Shown: in pieces, positions 42,931-51,279 of the stretch
Position numbering within the stretch: the stretch's first letter is position 1
Layout of the letters: every line of letters begins with the position of its first letter
Source of the DNA: SG8-30 sp963695085
Lineage (GTDB): Bacteria; Pseudomonadota; Gammaproteobacteria; Steroidobacterales; Steroidobacteraceae
Assembly: GCA_963695085.1 (NCBI GenBank)
Contig: CAVOFV010000008.1
Span: 372,001 to 436,000 of the forward strand
Length of the DNA stretch: 64,000 bases
Reading direction: 5' to 3'
The notes under the pieces: generated by a model
Seen by the model: the letters and a program-made list of their open reading frames with translations, nothing else
Database searches by the model: none
Told to the model about the DNA's origin: nothing
Position numbers and translations under genes: made by a program

Positions 42931-45348
42931 ATGTCCGAAAACGACGATTACACGGCCAAGCAGATCAAGGTGTTGAAAGGCCTCGACGCGGTGCGAAAAC
43001 GCCCCGGCATGTACATCGGCGACACGGACGACGGCACGGGCCTGCACCACATGGTGTTCGAGGTCGTGGACAACGCCATCGACGAGGCGCTGGGCGGCTA
43101 CTGCGACCGGATCGTCGTCACCATTCACGCAGACGAATCCATCACGGTCACCGACAACGGCCGCGGCATTCCGACCGACATTCACACGGAAGAAGGGCGC
43201 TCGGCAGCGGAGGTCATCATGACCGTGCTGCACGCGGGCGGGAAGTTCGACAACAACTCCTACAAGGTCGCCGGCGGCCTGCATGGCGTGGGCGTGTCGG
43301 TGGTCAACGCGCTCTCGGAAACGCTGACCCTGACCATCGCGCGCGACGGCAAGCTGAACCGCCAGGAATATCGCGACGGCAAGCCGCTGGCGCCGCTGAC
43401 GGTGATCGGCGACACGCAGGAGCGCGGCACCACGGTGCGCTTCAAGCCGAGCGAAGTCGTCTTCACCAACACGACGTTTTCGTACGACTGGCTGGCCAAG
43501 CGCCTTAAGGAACTGTCATTCCTGAATTCAGGTGCGCGAATTGAACTGATAGACGAGCGCGACGAGCGTTCGGAGATCTTCGAGCACGACGGCGGCGTGA
43601 AGGCCTTCGTGCAGTACCTGAACCGCGGCCGCACCGGCGCGCACCCCAACATCTTCTACTTCCGCGCGCAGGAAGGGCCGATCGTCGTCGAGGTGGCCGC
43701 TCAGTGGAACGACTCCTACCAGGAGTCCATGTACTGCTACACCAACAACATTCCGCAGAAGGACGGCGGCACGCACCTGGCCGGGTTCCGCGCGGCACTG
43801 ACCCGCAAGATCAACGAGTTCATCGAGCGCGAAGGCCTGGCGAAGCGCGAGAACGTCGCGCTGACCGGCGACGACGCGCGCGAAGGCCTGACGGCAATCC
43901 TGTCCATCAAGATGCCGGACCCGAAGTTCTCGTCGCAGACCAAGGACAAGCTCGTGTCGTCCGAGATCAAGGGCGTCGTCGAGTCGTCGGTATCCGGCAA
44001 ACTCGAGGAGTTCCTGGTGGAGAGGCCGCAGGACGCCAAGTCCATCTGCATGAAGATCATCGACGCGGCCCGCGCCAGGGATGCTGCGCGCAAGGCGCGT
44101 GAAATGACCCGCCGCAAGGGCGCGCTCGACCTCGCCGGGCTGCCCGGCAAGCTGGCTGACTGCCAGGAAAAGGACCCCGCCAATTCCGAGGTGTTCCTGG
44201 TCGAGGGCGAGTCGGCAGGCGGCTCCGCCAAGCAGGGCCGCGACCGGCGCACGCAGGCCGTGCTGCCGCTGAAAGGCAAGATCCTCAACGTGGAAAAAGC
44301 GCGCTTCGACAAGATGCTGTCGTCGCAGGAAGTCGTCACGCTGATCAGCGCGCTGGGTTGCGGCATCGGCCGCGAGGATTTCGACGCCGACAAGGTCCGC
44401 TACCACCGCATCATCATCATGACCGACGCCGACGTGGACGGATCGCACATCCGCACGCTGCTGCTGACGTTCTTCTACAGGCAGATGCCGGAGCTCATCG
44501 AGCGCGGCTACGTCTATATCGCACAGCCGCCGTTGTACAAGATCAAGAAGGGCAAGCAGGAGCAGTACGTCAAGGACGAGGCCGAGCTCGAGCAGCTGAT
44601 GCTCAGCACCGCAATCGACGGCGCGGCGCTGTACGTCAACCGCGAGGCGCCGCCGCTGGGCGGCACCGGGCTCGAGTTGCTGGCGCGCCGCTACATGGAA
44701 GTGCAGGCCATCATCGCGCGCTGGTCGCGCCGCTATGACCGCCGCCTGCTGGAGGAACTGATCAACGCCCCGCAGATGGAGTCGGCACGCTTCGACGATG
44801 CGGCATGGCTCGAAGGCTGGACGCGGCAGGTCGAGACGCTGCTCAATGCGGCGGGCTCGGTGTCGCACGCCTACCAGATGAGCGTGCGACGCGACAAGGC
44901 GGGCGCGCCGCGGCGCATCGACGTGCTGCGCACCGAGCACGGGGTGACGACCGAGAAGCACCTGCAGCGCGAGTTCTTCGATTCCGCGGAATACCGCCGC
45001 ATCGCGGAGTTCGGGCGCACGCTGTCCGGCCTGCTCGGCGCGGGCGCGTACGTGGCGCGCGCCGAGGCGCGCCAGGACGTGACCAGCTTCCAGCAGGCCA
45101 TGAACTGGCTGATGGAGCAGGCGCGCAAGGGCCAGAGCGTGCAGCGCTACAAGGGGCTCGGCGAGATGAACCCGGATCAGCTGTGGGACACGACGGTCAA
45201 TCCCGACACGCGCCGGCTGCTGCAGGTGCGCATCGAGGACGCCGTGGCGGCCGACGACATCTTCACGACGCTGATGGGCGACGCGGTCGAGCCACGACGC
45301 GAGTTCATCGAGAAGAACGCGCTGGCGGTCGCCAACCTGGACGTGTAA
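42931..45348 (+). CDS. gyrB: DNA gyrase subunit B
   Basis: The protein has 805 residues from the ATG at 42931, with AGGTGA upstream; a GTG at 42916 would add only five residues. The GHKL ATPase domain has VVDNAIDEALGGYCDRI, TVTDNGRGIPTDIH and GGLHGVGVSVVNALSE. The transducer domain follows. The TOPRIM domain has the acidic site EGESAGGSAKQGRDR and MTDADVDGSHIRTLLLTFF. A gammaproteobacterial insert precedes the C-terminal QRYKGLGEMNPDQLWDTTVN block. With GyrA it introduces negative supercoils. The ATP- and Mg-binding residues are all present. It ends the dnaA-dnaN-recF-gyrB block. Confidence 0.98.
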   Translation: MSENDDYTAKQIKVLKGLDAVRKRPGMYIGDTDDGTGLHHMVFEVVDNAIDEALGGYCDRIVVTIHADESITVTDNGRGIPTDIHTEEGRSAAEVIMTVLHAGGKFDNNSYKVAGGLHGVGVSVVNALSETLTLTIARDGKLNRQEYRDGKPLAPLTVIGDTQERGTTVRFKPSEVVFTNTTFSYDWLAKRLKELSFLNSGARIELIDERDERSEIFEHDGGVKAFVQYLNRGRTGAHPNIFYFRAQEGPIVVEVAAQWNDSYQESMYCYTNNIPQKDGGTHLAGFRAALTRKINEFIEREGLAKRENVALTGDDAREGLTAILSIKMPDPKFSSQTKDKLVSSEIKGVVESSVSGKLEEFLVERPQDAKSICMKIIDAARARDAARKAREMTRRKGALDLAGLPGKLADCQEKDPANSEVFLVEGESAGGSAKQGRDRRTQAVLPLKGKILNVEKARFDKMLSSQEVVTLISALGCGIGREDFDADKVRYHRIIIMTDADVDGSHIRTLLLTFFYRQMPELIERGYVYIAQPPLYKIKKGKQEQYVKDEAELEQLMLSTAIDGAALYVNREAPPLGGTGLELLARRYMEVQAIIARWSRRYDRRLLEELINAPQMESARFDDAAWLEGWTRQVETLLNAAGSVSHAYQMSVRRDKAGAPRRIDVLRTEHGVTTEKHLQREFFDSAEYRRIAEFGRTLSGLLGAGAYVARAEARQDVTSFQQAMNWLMEQARKGQSVQRYKGLGEMNPDQLWDTTVNPDTRRLLQVRIEDAVAADDIFTTLMGDAVEPRREFIEKNALAVANLDV

Positions 45349-45424
45349 GGCGCCGCGTCCGGTCCGGCCGGCGGGATGACTGACGGTGGCGGGGCGGGGC
45401 GAATGGCCGCGCGGCCAGCCCGCA

Positions 45425-45847
45425 TCAATCGACCTGGTGGGCGGTCAGGAACATCGACTTCTCGAGGGACACGAAGAAGTCCTGGTACGGTTTTGGATCC
45501 TCGACGGCCTTGTCCATGTACTGCGCATTCGCGCGCACCAGCATTTGGGTCGCGCCGCGTGATCGAACGGTCACCGTGATCCGCAGCTGGTAGCCGGACA
45601 GCTTGGTGGCGCTGACGGTGCCGAGATCGAGATCGGCCTTGTCCACGACGAAGCTCAGGTCCTGCAGCGTTGCAATGACGGTGCGCAGGGTCGTCTCCCG
45701 GTCGGTCGTGTCGAAAGCGCGCTGCTGGAAGCTGCGCAGCGCGACCGCGCCCACGCTGGTTTGCATCACGGCCTTCGTGGACGGGGCACAACCCGTGGCC
45801 ATCGCGACAGTCGCGGCCAGCAACGCCGCGCGGCAGGCGCTGTTCAT
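45425..45847 (-). CDS. Small lipoprotein, paralogue of its upstream neighbour
   Basis: This 140-residue protein has a lipobox signal (VAMATGCAP). The mature part contains RAFDTTDRETTLRTVIATLQ, LSFVVDKADLDLGTVSATK and at the end PYQDFFVSLEKSMFL. These blocks align in order with RRIDSIGEKELLSAAAGVLQ, LGFNIDESETRLGVIVASK and YQEFFERLSKSVFL of the gene just upstream, so the two are tandem paralogues. Its ATG overlaps the upstream stop by 4 bp. The family is not one I recognise. An outer-membrane or periplasmic anchoring is predicted from the lipobox (residue after Cys is Ala). Function unknown. Confidence 0.8.
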   Translation of the reverse strand: MNSACRAALLAATVAMATGCAPSTKAVMQTSVGAVALRSFQQRAFDTTDRETTLRTVIATLQDLSFVVDKADLDLGTVSATKLSGYQLRITVTVRSRGATQMLVRANAQYMDKAVEDPKPYQDFFVSLEKSMFLTAHQVD

Positions 45848-46392
45848 ATTTGCTGTACCTCGAGGAAGACGCTCTTCGAAAGTCTTTCGAAGAACTCCTG
45901 GTAGATGGCGGGTTCCTCTATGGACTCGATCCGCGTCACCTGGCCTTGCGTATTCCAGACCAGCCGCTGGATCGTGATCCGCAGCAGGTGACTGTCGGTC
46001 AACGCGGTGCGGTCAGAGGACATGGCCGGGCGCGTCACCAGGGAAACGCGGATCTTCTGCGTCTTGTCGATCGGATGGCCGGAGCCCAGCAGCGCCAGCA
46101 GCACCGCCCCGACCACCTGGGATGCCGTGACCGCGGACCGGTCCTTGGAGGCGACAATCACGCCCAGCCTGGTCTCGCTTTCGTCGATGTTGAAGCCGAG
46201 ATCCTGCAGCACGCCGGCCGCGGCGCTGAGCAGCTCCTTCTCGCCGATGCTGTCGATGCGGCGGGTCTGCAGCTGCCGCCGCTCAAGCGAGTCAGGTGAC
46301 AGGACCAGCGCGTCCACGGGAATGGTCGCGCAGCCGCCGGCGGCCAGCAGGCAACCGGCGATCAATGCGGCCGTTATGCAATGACGGCGCAT
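45844..46392 (-). CDS. Lipoprotein, second of a paralogous pair
   Basis: The protein has 182 residues from the ATG at 46392, chosen because it gives a signal peptide with lipobox LLAAGGCAT; a start at 46464 would overlap the upstream gene. The mature part starts with a linker, then RRIDSIGEKELLSAAAGVLQ, ESETRLGVIVASKDRSAVTA, a hydrophobic stretch (VVGAVLLALLGSG) and LLRITIQRLVWN, ending YQEFFERLSKSVFLEVQQI. It is larger than its downstream paralogue because of the central hydrophobic insert. It is 25 bp after a BamE-like lipoprotein and overlaps the next gene by 4 bp, so the three form one operon. Function unknown. Confidence 0.8.
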   Translation of the reverse strand: MRRHCITAALIAGCLLAAGGCATIPVDALVLSPDSLERRQLQTRRIDSIGEKELLSAAAGVLQDLGFNIDESETRLGVIVASKDRSAVTASQVVGAVLLALLGSGHPIDKTQKIRVSLVTRPAMSSDRTALTDSHLLRITIQRLVWNTQGQVTRIESIEEPAIYQEFFERLSKSVFLEVQQI

Positions 46393-46417
46393 CCGCGGCG
46401 ACGTTCCTTCGCGCGCC

Positions 46418-46870
46418 CTAGAAGCGCGACGTGTGATATGCGAAGTCGCGCACCCGCTTGTCATGGTCGAACTTGATGATGACCGTCAGCGTCTTCTGGG
46501 AAGTGGAGGCTGCCCCGGCGGAGCGATTTCCGCTGCCGCCCACGCCGCCACCCACGCTCGAGCCACCGCCCAGGATCAACGTAGACAAGCCGCCACTGCT
46601 CGACGAGTAGGCGACATCGGTGGAGATCTTGTCGTAGATCCATACCTCACGGCGCTCTTCGTCCGTGCTGACGATATTTGGCGACCCCAGCACGGCGGCG
46701 ACCTCGGCCCCGGACATTCCGACCCGGATCTCCTTCTGCACGGTTCCGACAGTGAGCTGATCGCCGGCGGGCTGCTCGACGTCAGCGCGATGCTGGGCGG
46801 CCGTCATGCAACCCGACAGGGCGAGCGCACAGACCGAGGCGGCCAGGGTCGTCATTGATGCGATATTCAT
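46418..46870 (-). CDS. BamE/SmpA-like lipoprotein
   Basis: The protein has 150 residues from the ATG at 46870, giving MNIASMTTLAASVCALALSG followed by the lipobox Cys. The mature part has the SmpA/OmlA-type block EIRVGMSGAEVAAVLGSPNI and then VWIYDKISTDVAYSS, as in BamE-like folds. A glycine/serine-rich low-complexity loop (LGGGSSVGGGVGGSGN) precedes the last strand LTVIIKFDHDKRVRDFAYHT. It is not necessarily the BamE of the outer-membrane assembly complex, because such domains occur in many lipoproteins. It leads the three-lipoprotein operon, 25 bp before the next gene. Confidence 0.75.
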   Translation of the reverse strand: MNIASMTTLAASVCALALSGCMTAAQHRADVEQPAGDQLTVGTVQKEIRVGMSGAEVAAVLGSPNIVSTDEERREVWIYDKISTDVAYSSSSGGLSTLILGGGSSVGGGVGGSGNRSAGAASTSQKTLTVIIKFDHDKRVRDFAYHTSRF

Positions 46871-47095
46871 GATCGAGAACCTTCCTTCTTTCGGCGCCCC
46901 TGGCCGCCCAAAGAGCGCGATCGGGACGCCGGAAAGCAAACGGACCGTCGCCCAGGCTACGCGGCTGGCTGGCGCAATGGCAATTATGCGGGGCGGCGCG
47001 CGAGACGGGCATCAGTATGGTGCGCCACGAGGCCGGGACCATGCGCTTGCCGGGCCCCGCAGGGCGCCCGTCAGGCCCCGTGCCCCGGGCGGTGG

Positions 47096-47821
47096 TCAAT
47101 CGCCGTGAGCCACCGAAATCCTGGCCATCGTCGCGTCCATCCACGCCTTTGCCTGCTCGTTGAGCCGGCGCGGGTCACGGCCCAGCGTCTCGATCGGCGG
47201 CCCGATGACCACCCTGATCGTGCCGGGCTTCTTCAGCAGTCCGCGCTTCGGCCAGAAATCGCCGGCATTGTGAGCAACCGGTACCAGCTTCGCGCCGGTC
47301 CTCGAGCCGAGCAGCGCCCCGGACAGGCCGTAGCGGCGCGTCTGGCCGGGCAACACGCGCGTACCTTCCGGGAAGTACAGGATCCAGCGGCCGGCGGCGA
47401 GCCGGCGACGGCCCTGTTCGAGCACCTGGTTGACGGCGACGTGCCCGGCGCCGCGATTGATGGCGATCGGCTGGTAGAGCATCGTCGCCCAGCCGACCAG
47501 CGGGATCCACTGCACCTCGCGCTTGAGCACCCACGACTGCGGCGGGAACAGGAACATCACGAGCAGCGTCTCCCACGCCGAGGAGTGTTTCCAGAAGGTG
47601 ATGTGCGCGCCCTCGCGCGGCACGTTCCCGGTGCCCTCGACCACGTAGTCGAGGCGGCAAATGGACTTCAGCAGCCGCAGGTTGGAGCGGCCCCAGCTGC
47701 GCGACTGCGCATCGGCGTAACGGCGGCCGAAGACCAGCGCACTCAGCAGGATGACGGCCGCGTGCAGCAGCGAGTTCGCGAAGAACAGCAGCGTGAACAG
47801 CAAGGAGCGAAGCCACTGCAT
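47096..47821 (-). CDS. plsC: 1-acyl-sn-glycerol-3-phosphate acyltransferase
   Basis: This 241-residue inner-membrane enzyme acylates lysophosphatidic acid to phosphatidic acid. An N-terminal hydrophobic segment (LRSLLFTLLFFANSLLHAAV) is followed by the PlsC domain. Motif I is FWKHSSAWET (H-x4-E rather than H-x4-D, as in a common proteobacterial subgroup). Motif III is LYFPEGTRVLPGQT, and motif IV-like LVPVAHNAGDFWP follows. It starts 25 bp after the glyS stop and is probably the third gene of a glyQ-glyS-plsC operon. Confidence 0.93.
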   Translation of the reverse strand: MQWLRSLLFTLLFFANSLLHAAVILLSALVFGRRYADAQSRSWGRSNLRLLKSICRLDYVVEGTGNVPREGAHITFWKHSSAWETLLVMFLFPPQSWVLKREVQWIPLVGWATMLYQPIAINRGAGHVAVNQVLEQGRRRLAAGRWILYFPEGTRVLPGQTRRYGLSGALLGSRTGAKLVPVAHNAGDFWPKRGLLKKPGTIRVVIGPPIETLGRDPRRLNEQAKAWMDATMARISVAHGD

Positions 47822-47846
47822 GCGGGGTGCTGCGGAACCGGGCGGC

Positions 47847-49958
47847 TCAGCCCGGCAACCGCGACAGGTCTGCGACGTGGCCGAAGGTCCTCTGCAGCGC
47901 CGCCAGCAGCGCGAGACGATTGGCCCGCACGGCCGGGTTCTCGTCCATGACCAGCACGTCGTCGAAGAACTTGTCGACGTGCGGGCGCAGCGCGGCCAGC
48001 TGCTTCAGGGCGTCCTCATAGCGGCGCTCGCCGAACAGGGCCTCGACCGGGCGGCGCAGCGCCTCGAGTTCGGCGGCGAGCCGCTGCTCTGCATGATGCT
48101 TGAGCAGGCCCGCATCGACGCGCGCGGGAACCTCCTGGCCTGCCTTGCGCAGGATGTTGGCGATGCGCTTGTTGGCAGCCGCGAGACTCGCGGCATCCGG
48201 CAACGCCAGGAATGCCGCCAGCGCCTTGAGCCGCGCGTCGAAGTCCAGCGGTGAAGCAGGCCGGCAGGTCAGCGCCGCGTCGAACATCTCGGCCGTAAGA
48301 CCGTCGCCCGCCTCGAGGTAGTAAGCGCGCAGCCGTTCCATGACGTAGTCGTAGACCTCGGCGGCGATGTCGGCTTCCGGGGCGGGCGCCTTGCCGCCGG
48401 CCGCGGCCATGTCGGTGCGCGCCGCTTCCAGCGCAGTCGCAATGAGCGCCGGCAGCTCCAGGTCGATGCGCTTCTCGATCAGGATGCGCAGCAGGCCGAG
48501 CGCGGCGCGCCTGAGCCCGAACGGATCGCGCGTACCCGTGGGCCGCTGGCCGGCGACGAAGATGGCGACCAGCGTGTCCAGCTTGTCGGCAATGGCCAGA
48601 GCCGTTCCGGCGGGGGTGTCCGGCAGCAGGTCACCCGCAAAGCGCGGCCGGTACTGTTCCTCGATCGCCGCGGCCACTTCGGCATCCTCGCCATCGCGTG
48701 CCGCGTAGTAACGCCCCATCAGTCCCTGCAGTTCCGGGAATTCCCCGACCATGGCGGTCAACAGGTCGCACTTGGCGAGTTCCGCCGCCCGCCGCGCCAG
48801 GGCCACGTCGGCGCCTGCCAGCGGCGCGACCTGTTCGGCCAGCGCCGTCACGCGGTTCGACTTGGCGAGCACCGAGCCGAGCTGCTTCTGGAACGTCACT
48901 GCGCCGAGCGCCTCGCGCCGGTCGGCGAGCCGCTGCCGGCGATCCTGCTCCCAGAAGAAAGCGGCGTCGGCCAGCCGTGGCCGCACCACGCGCTCATTGC
49001 CGGCACGCACCTGGTCCGGGTCGCTGCTGTCGATGTTGGCAACGGTCACGAACTGCGGGGTGAGCCGGCCGGCGGCATCGCGCACCGGAAAGTAACGCTG
49101 GTGGTCCTGCACGGTGGCAATGACGACCTCCGGCGGCAGTTCCAGGAAGCGCTCCTCGAAACGGCCTGCCACCGGTGCGGGCCACTCGACGAGGGACGTG
49201 ACCTCGTCGAGCAACGCGGCGTCGAGCACCACCTCGCCGCCAAGCGATTCAGCCAGCGCCGTGACGCCGGCCCGGATCCGCTCGCGGCGCACGGCAAAAT
49301 CGGCGATCACGTGGCCGCCCTTCTCCAGCCGCCCGGCATAGGCGCGCGGGCTCGTGATGCGGATCTGGCGTGGCGCGTGGAAACGATGGCCCCGCGACAT
49401 GTTGCCGGCCGGCAGGCCGAACAGCGTGCAGGGCACGACATCGCGCCCGTACAGCATCACGATCCAGTGCACAGGGCGCACGAATTCCGCGTCGCCGTCG
49501 CCCCAGCGCATGCGCCGGGCGACCGGCAGCGCATCGAGTGACTGATGCACGATGGCGGGCAGCAATGCGACGGTGTCCTGGCCCTGCTGGACGCCGCTGA
49601 ACTGCAGGAACTCGCCTTTCGGCTCGGTCACGCGGCCGAGCGCCTCGATCGCCACGCCGCAGGAATCCGCGAACGCCGCCGCCGCCCGCGTGGGCTTGCC
49701 GTCGGCGTCGAACGCCACGGCGACCGGCGGTCCCTTGCGCTTGATGCGCTGGTTGGGCTGGCGCGCGGCGAGGCGGTTGACCACGATCGCGAGCCGGCGC
49801 GGCGCCGCATAGGGCTGCACCGCGCCGTGCTTCAGACCCGCCGCGGCAAGCCCCGCCACGACCCCGTCGGTGAACGCGCGCGACAGCTCGGACAGCGACT
49901 TCGGCGGCAATTCCTCGGTGCCGATCTCGACCAGGAAGTCACGGGCGCCGGGTTTCAT
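47847..49958 (-). CDS. glyS: Glycyl-tRNA synthetase beta subunit
   Basis: The 703-residue beta subunit of the bacterial alpha2-beta2 GlyRS. Family blocks are FLVEIGTEELPPKSL at the N-terminus, FVRPVHWIVMLYG, EWPAPVAGRFEERFLELPPE and FEAR-type DHQRYFPV. An HD-like region (CDLLTAMVGEFPELQGLMGRYYA) and a C-terminal anticodon-binding helical domain follow (FFDDVLVMDENPAVRANRLALL). It charges tRNA-Gly together with the alpha subunit encoded just upstream, overlapping by 4 bp (ATGA). The split form is usual in gammaproteobacteria. Confidence 0.97.
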   Translation of the reverse strand: MKPGARDFLVEIGTEELPPKSLSELSRAFTDGVVAGLAAAGLKHGAVQPYAAPRRLAIVVNRLAARQPNQRIKRKGPPVAVAFDADGKPTRAAAAFADSCGVAIEALGRVTEPKGEFLQFSGVQQGQDTVALLPAIVHQSLDALPVARRMRWGDGDAEFVRPVHWIVMLYGRDVVPCTLFGLPAGNMSRGHRFHAPRQIRITSPRAYAGRLEKGGHVIADFAVRRERIRAGVTALAESLGGEVVLDAALLDEVTSLVEWPAPVAGRFEERFLELPPEVVIATVQDHQRYFPVRDAAGRLTPQFVTVANIDSSDPDQVRAGNERVVRPRLADAAFFWEQDRRQRLADRREALGAVTFQKQLGSVLAKSNRVTALAEQVAPLAGADVALARRAAELAKCDLLTAMVGEFPELQGLMGRYYAARDGEDAEVAAAIEEQYRPRFAGDLLPDTPAGTALAIADKLDTLVAIFVAGQRPTGTRDPFGLRRAALGLLRILIEKRIDLELPALIATALEAARTDMAAAGGKAPAPEADIAAEVYDYVMERLRAYYLEAGDGLTAEMFDAALTCRPASPLDFDARLKALAAFLALPDAASLAAANKRIANILRKAGQEVPARVDAGLLKHHAEQRLAAELEALRRPVEALFGERRYEDALKQLAALRPHVDKFFDDVLVMDENPAVRANRLALLAALQRTFGHVADLSRLPG

Positions 49959-50935
49959 TGCTTCCCCCGGGCGTTTGCGGAGGAGCCGGGCCCCGCGCCT
50001 GCAGATTCCTCGTTTGCCGCGACCTGCTTCAGCATCGGGAAGCCCAGCGCTTCGCGGCTCGCGTAGTAGGCGCCGGCCACGGCGCGGGCCAGCGCGCGCA
50101 CCCGCAGCAGGTAACGCTGCCGCTCGGTGACGGAGATCGCGCGCCGGGCGTCGAGCAGGTTGAAGGTGTGCGAAGTCTTCAGCATGCGCTCGTACGCGGG
50201 CAACGGCAGGCCCAGTTCGAGCAACCGCAGGCAGTCACGCTCGCTGGCGTCGAAGTCGCCGAGCAGGCCGGCGACGTCGGCGTGCTCGAAGTTGTACTTC
50301 GACTGTTCGACCTCGTTCTGGTGAAACACGTCGCCGTAGGTGACGCGCCCCAGCGGCCCGTCGGCCCAGGTCAGGTCGAAGACGCTCTCGACGCCCTGCA
50401 GGTACATGGCGAGGCGCTCGAGGCCGTAAGTCATCTCGCCCATCACGGGGCGGCAGTCCAGGCCGCCGACCTGCTGGAAATAGGTGAACTGGGTGACTTC
50501 CATGCCGTTCAGCCAGACCTCCCAGCCGAGGCCCCAGGCGCCCAGCGTGGGCGATTCCCAGTTGTCCTCGACCAGGCGGATGTCATGCACCAGCGGATCG
50601 AAACCGAGCGCGCGCAGCGAGCCCAGATACCGTTCGATGATGTCGTCCGGCGACGGCTTGAGGACGACCTGGAACTGGTAGTAGTGCTGCAGCCGGAACG
50701 GGTTCTCGCCATAACGGCCATCGGCCGGCCGACGACTGGGCTGCACGTATGCCGCGCTCCATGGTTCCGGCCCGACGGCGCGCAGGAATGTCGCGGAGTG
50801 AAAGGTGCCGGCGCCCATTTCCATGTCATAGGGCTCGAGGATCACGCAGCCCTGCGCAGACCAGTATTTCTTCAGCGCGAAGATCAGGTCCTGGAACGTG
50901 GCGGGCGGCTGGCCGAGCTTGGGGCGCGCTGGCAT
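49955..50935 (-). CDS. glyQ: Glycyl-tRNA synthetase alpha subunit
   Basis: The protein has 326 residues from the ATG at 50935, giving PATFQDLIFALKKYWSAQGC, the usual GlyQ start; an in-frame ATG at 51112 would add 59 residues with no family counterpart. Class II synthetase motifs are YVQPSRRPADGRYGENPFRL, FQVVLKPSPDDI, WEVWLNGMEVTQFTYFQQVG and TYGLERLAMYLQGV. About 25 extra residues rich in Gly and Ala follow the usual end. It supplies the active site for glycine activation. It is the first gene of the glyQ-glyS-plsC unit and diverges from glnA. Confidence 0.97.
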   Translation of the reverse strand: MPARPKLGQPPATFQDLIFALKKYWSAQGCVILEPYDMEMGAGTFHSATFLRAVGPEPWSAAYVQPSRRPADGRYGENPFRLQHYYQFQVVLKPSPDDIIERYLGSLRALGFDPLVHDIRLVEDNWESPTLGAWGLGWEVWLNGMEVTQFTYFQQVGGLDCRPVMGEMTYGLERLAMYLQGVESVFDLTWADGPLGRVTYGDVFHQNEVEQSKYNFEHADVAGLLGDFDASERDCLRLLELGLPLPAYERMLKTSHTFNLLDARRAISVTERQRYLLRVRALARAVAGAYYASREALGFPMLKQVAANEESAGAGPGSSANARGKQ

Positions 50936-51063
50936 GAAAAACCGTGTTTTTTCGTTACGGCCCGGGAGTATAGCGAGTCGCCGGATCGGCCGATGCAGCG
51001 CAACACGAGACGACCGGCCGGCCCCGGATCGGGCCTTGCGGAGACCTTCTACCAAGGACCGAT

Positions 51064-51111
51064 TGCGCCAAGATAGTGCGCTGACGACATTGGACGCACT
51101 ATACTGGTGCA
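51064..51111. promoter_or_regulatory. Two NtrC enhancer boxes upstream of glnA
   Basis: TGCGCCAAGATAGTGCG (51064-51080) and CGCACTATACTGGTGCA (51095-51111) both fit the NtrC dyad TGCACYAWWWTGGTGCA, the second in nearly every base. Their centres are 31 bp apart, close to the spacing of the two strong NtrC sites of E. coli glnA. They lie about 100 and 130 bp upstream of the predicted start point. Confidence 0.82.
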
Positions 51112-51174
51112 ATAATCGGTTCTTGGAACATTTCTTTTCATTTAACCAGTTGATTCATATAGGCCTTGTTGCGT

Positions 51175-51190
51175 GGCACGGTTCCTGCAA
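51175..51190 (+). promoter_or_regulatory. Sigma-54 promoter of glnA
   Basis: TGGCACGGTTCCTGCA fits the -24/-12 consensus (TGGCACG-N4-TTGCA) with 10 bp between the invariant GG and GC. The predicted start is near 51201, giving a leader of about 80 nt before the glnA ATG at 51280. Confidence 0.8.
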
Positions 51191-51279
51191 CGGCCTGGAT
51201 GAACCCCCGATGGCCGCCAGGCATGACGCCGGCCAAAGGGCCTCGATAATCCGCTGCCGCGCACACCCGGAGAATCCAC

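Noticed and set aside
45409..45420. Palindrome GGCCGCGCGGCC after gyrB
   Set aside because: It has no loop and no T run, and such GC-only palindromes are expected by chance at this base composition.
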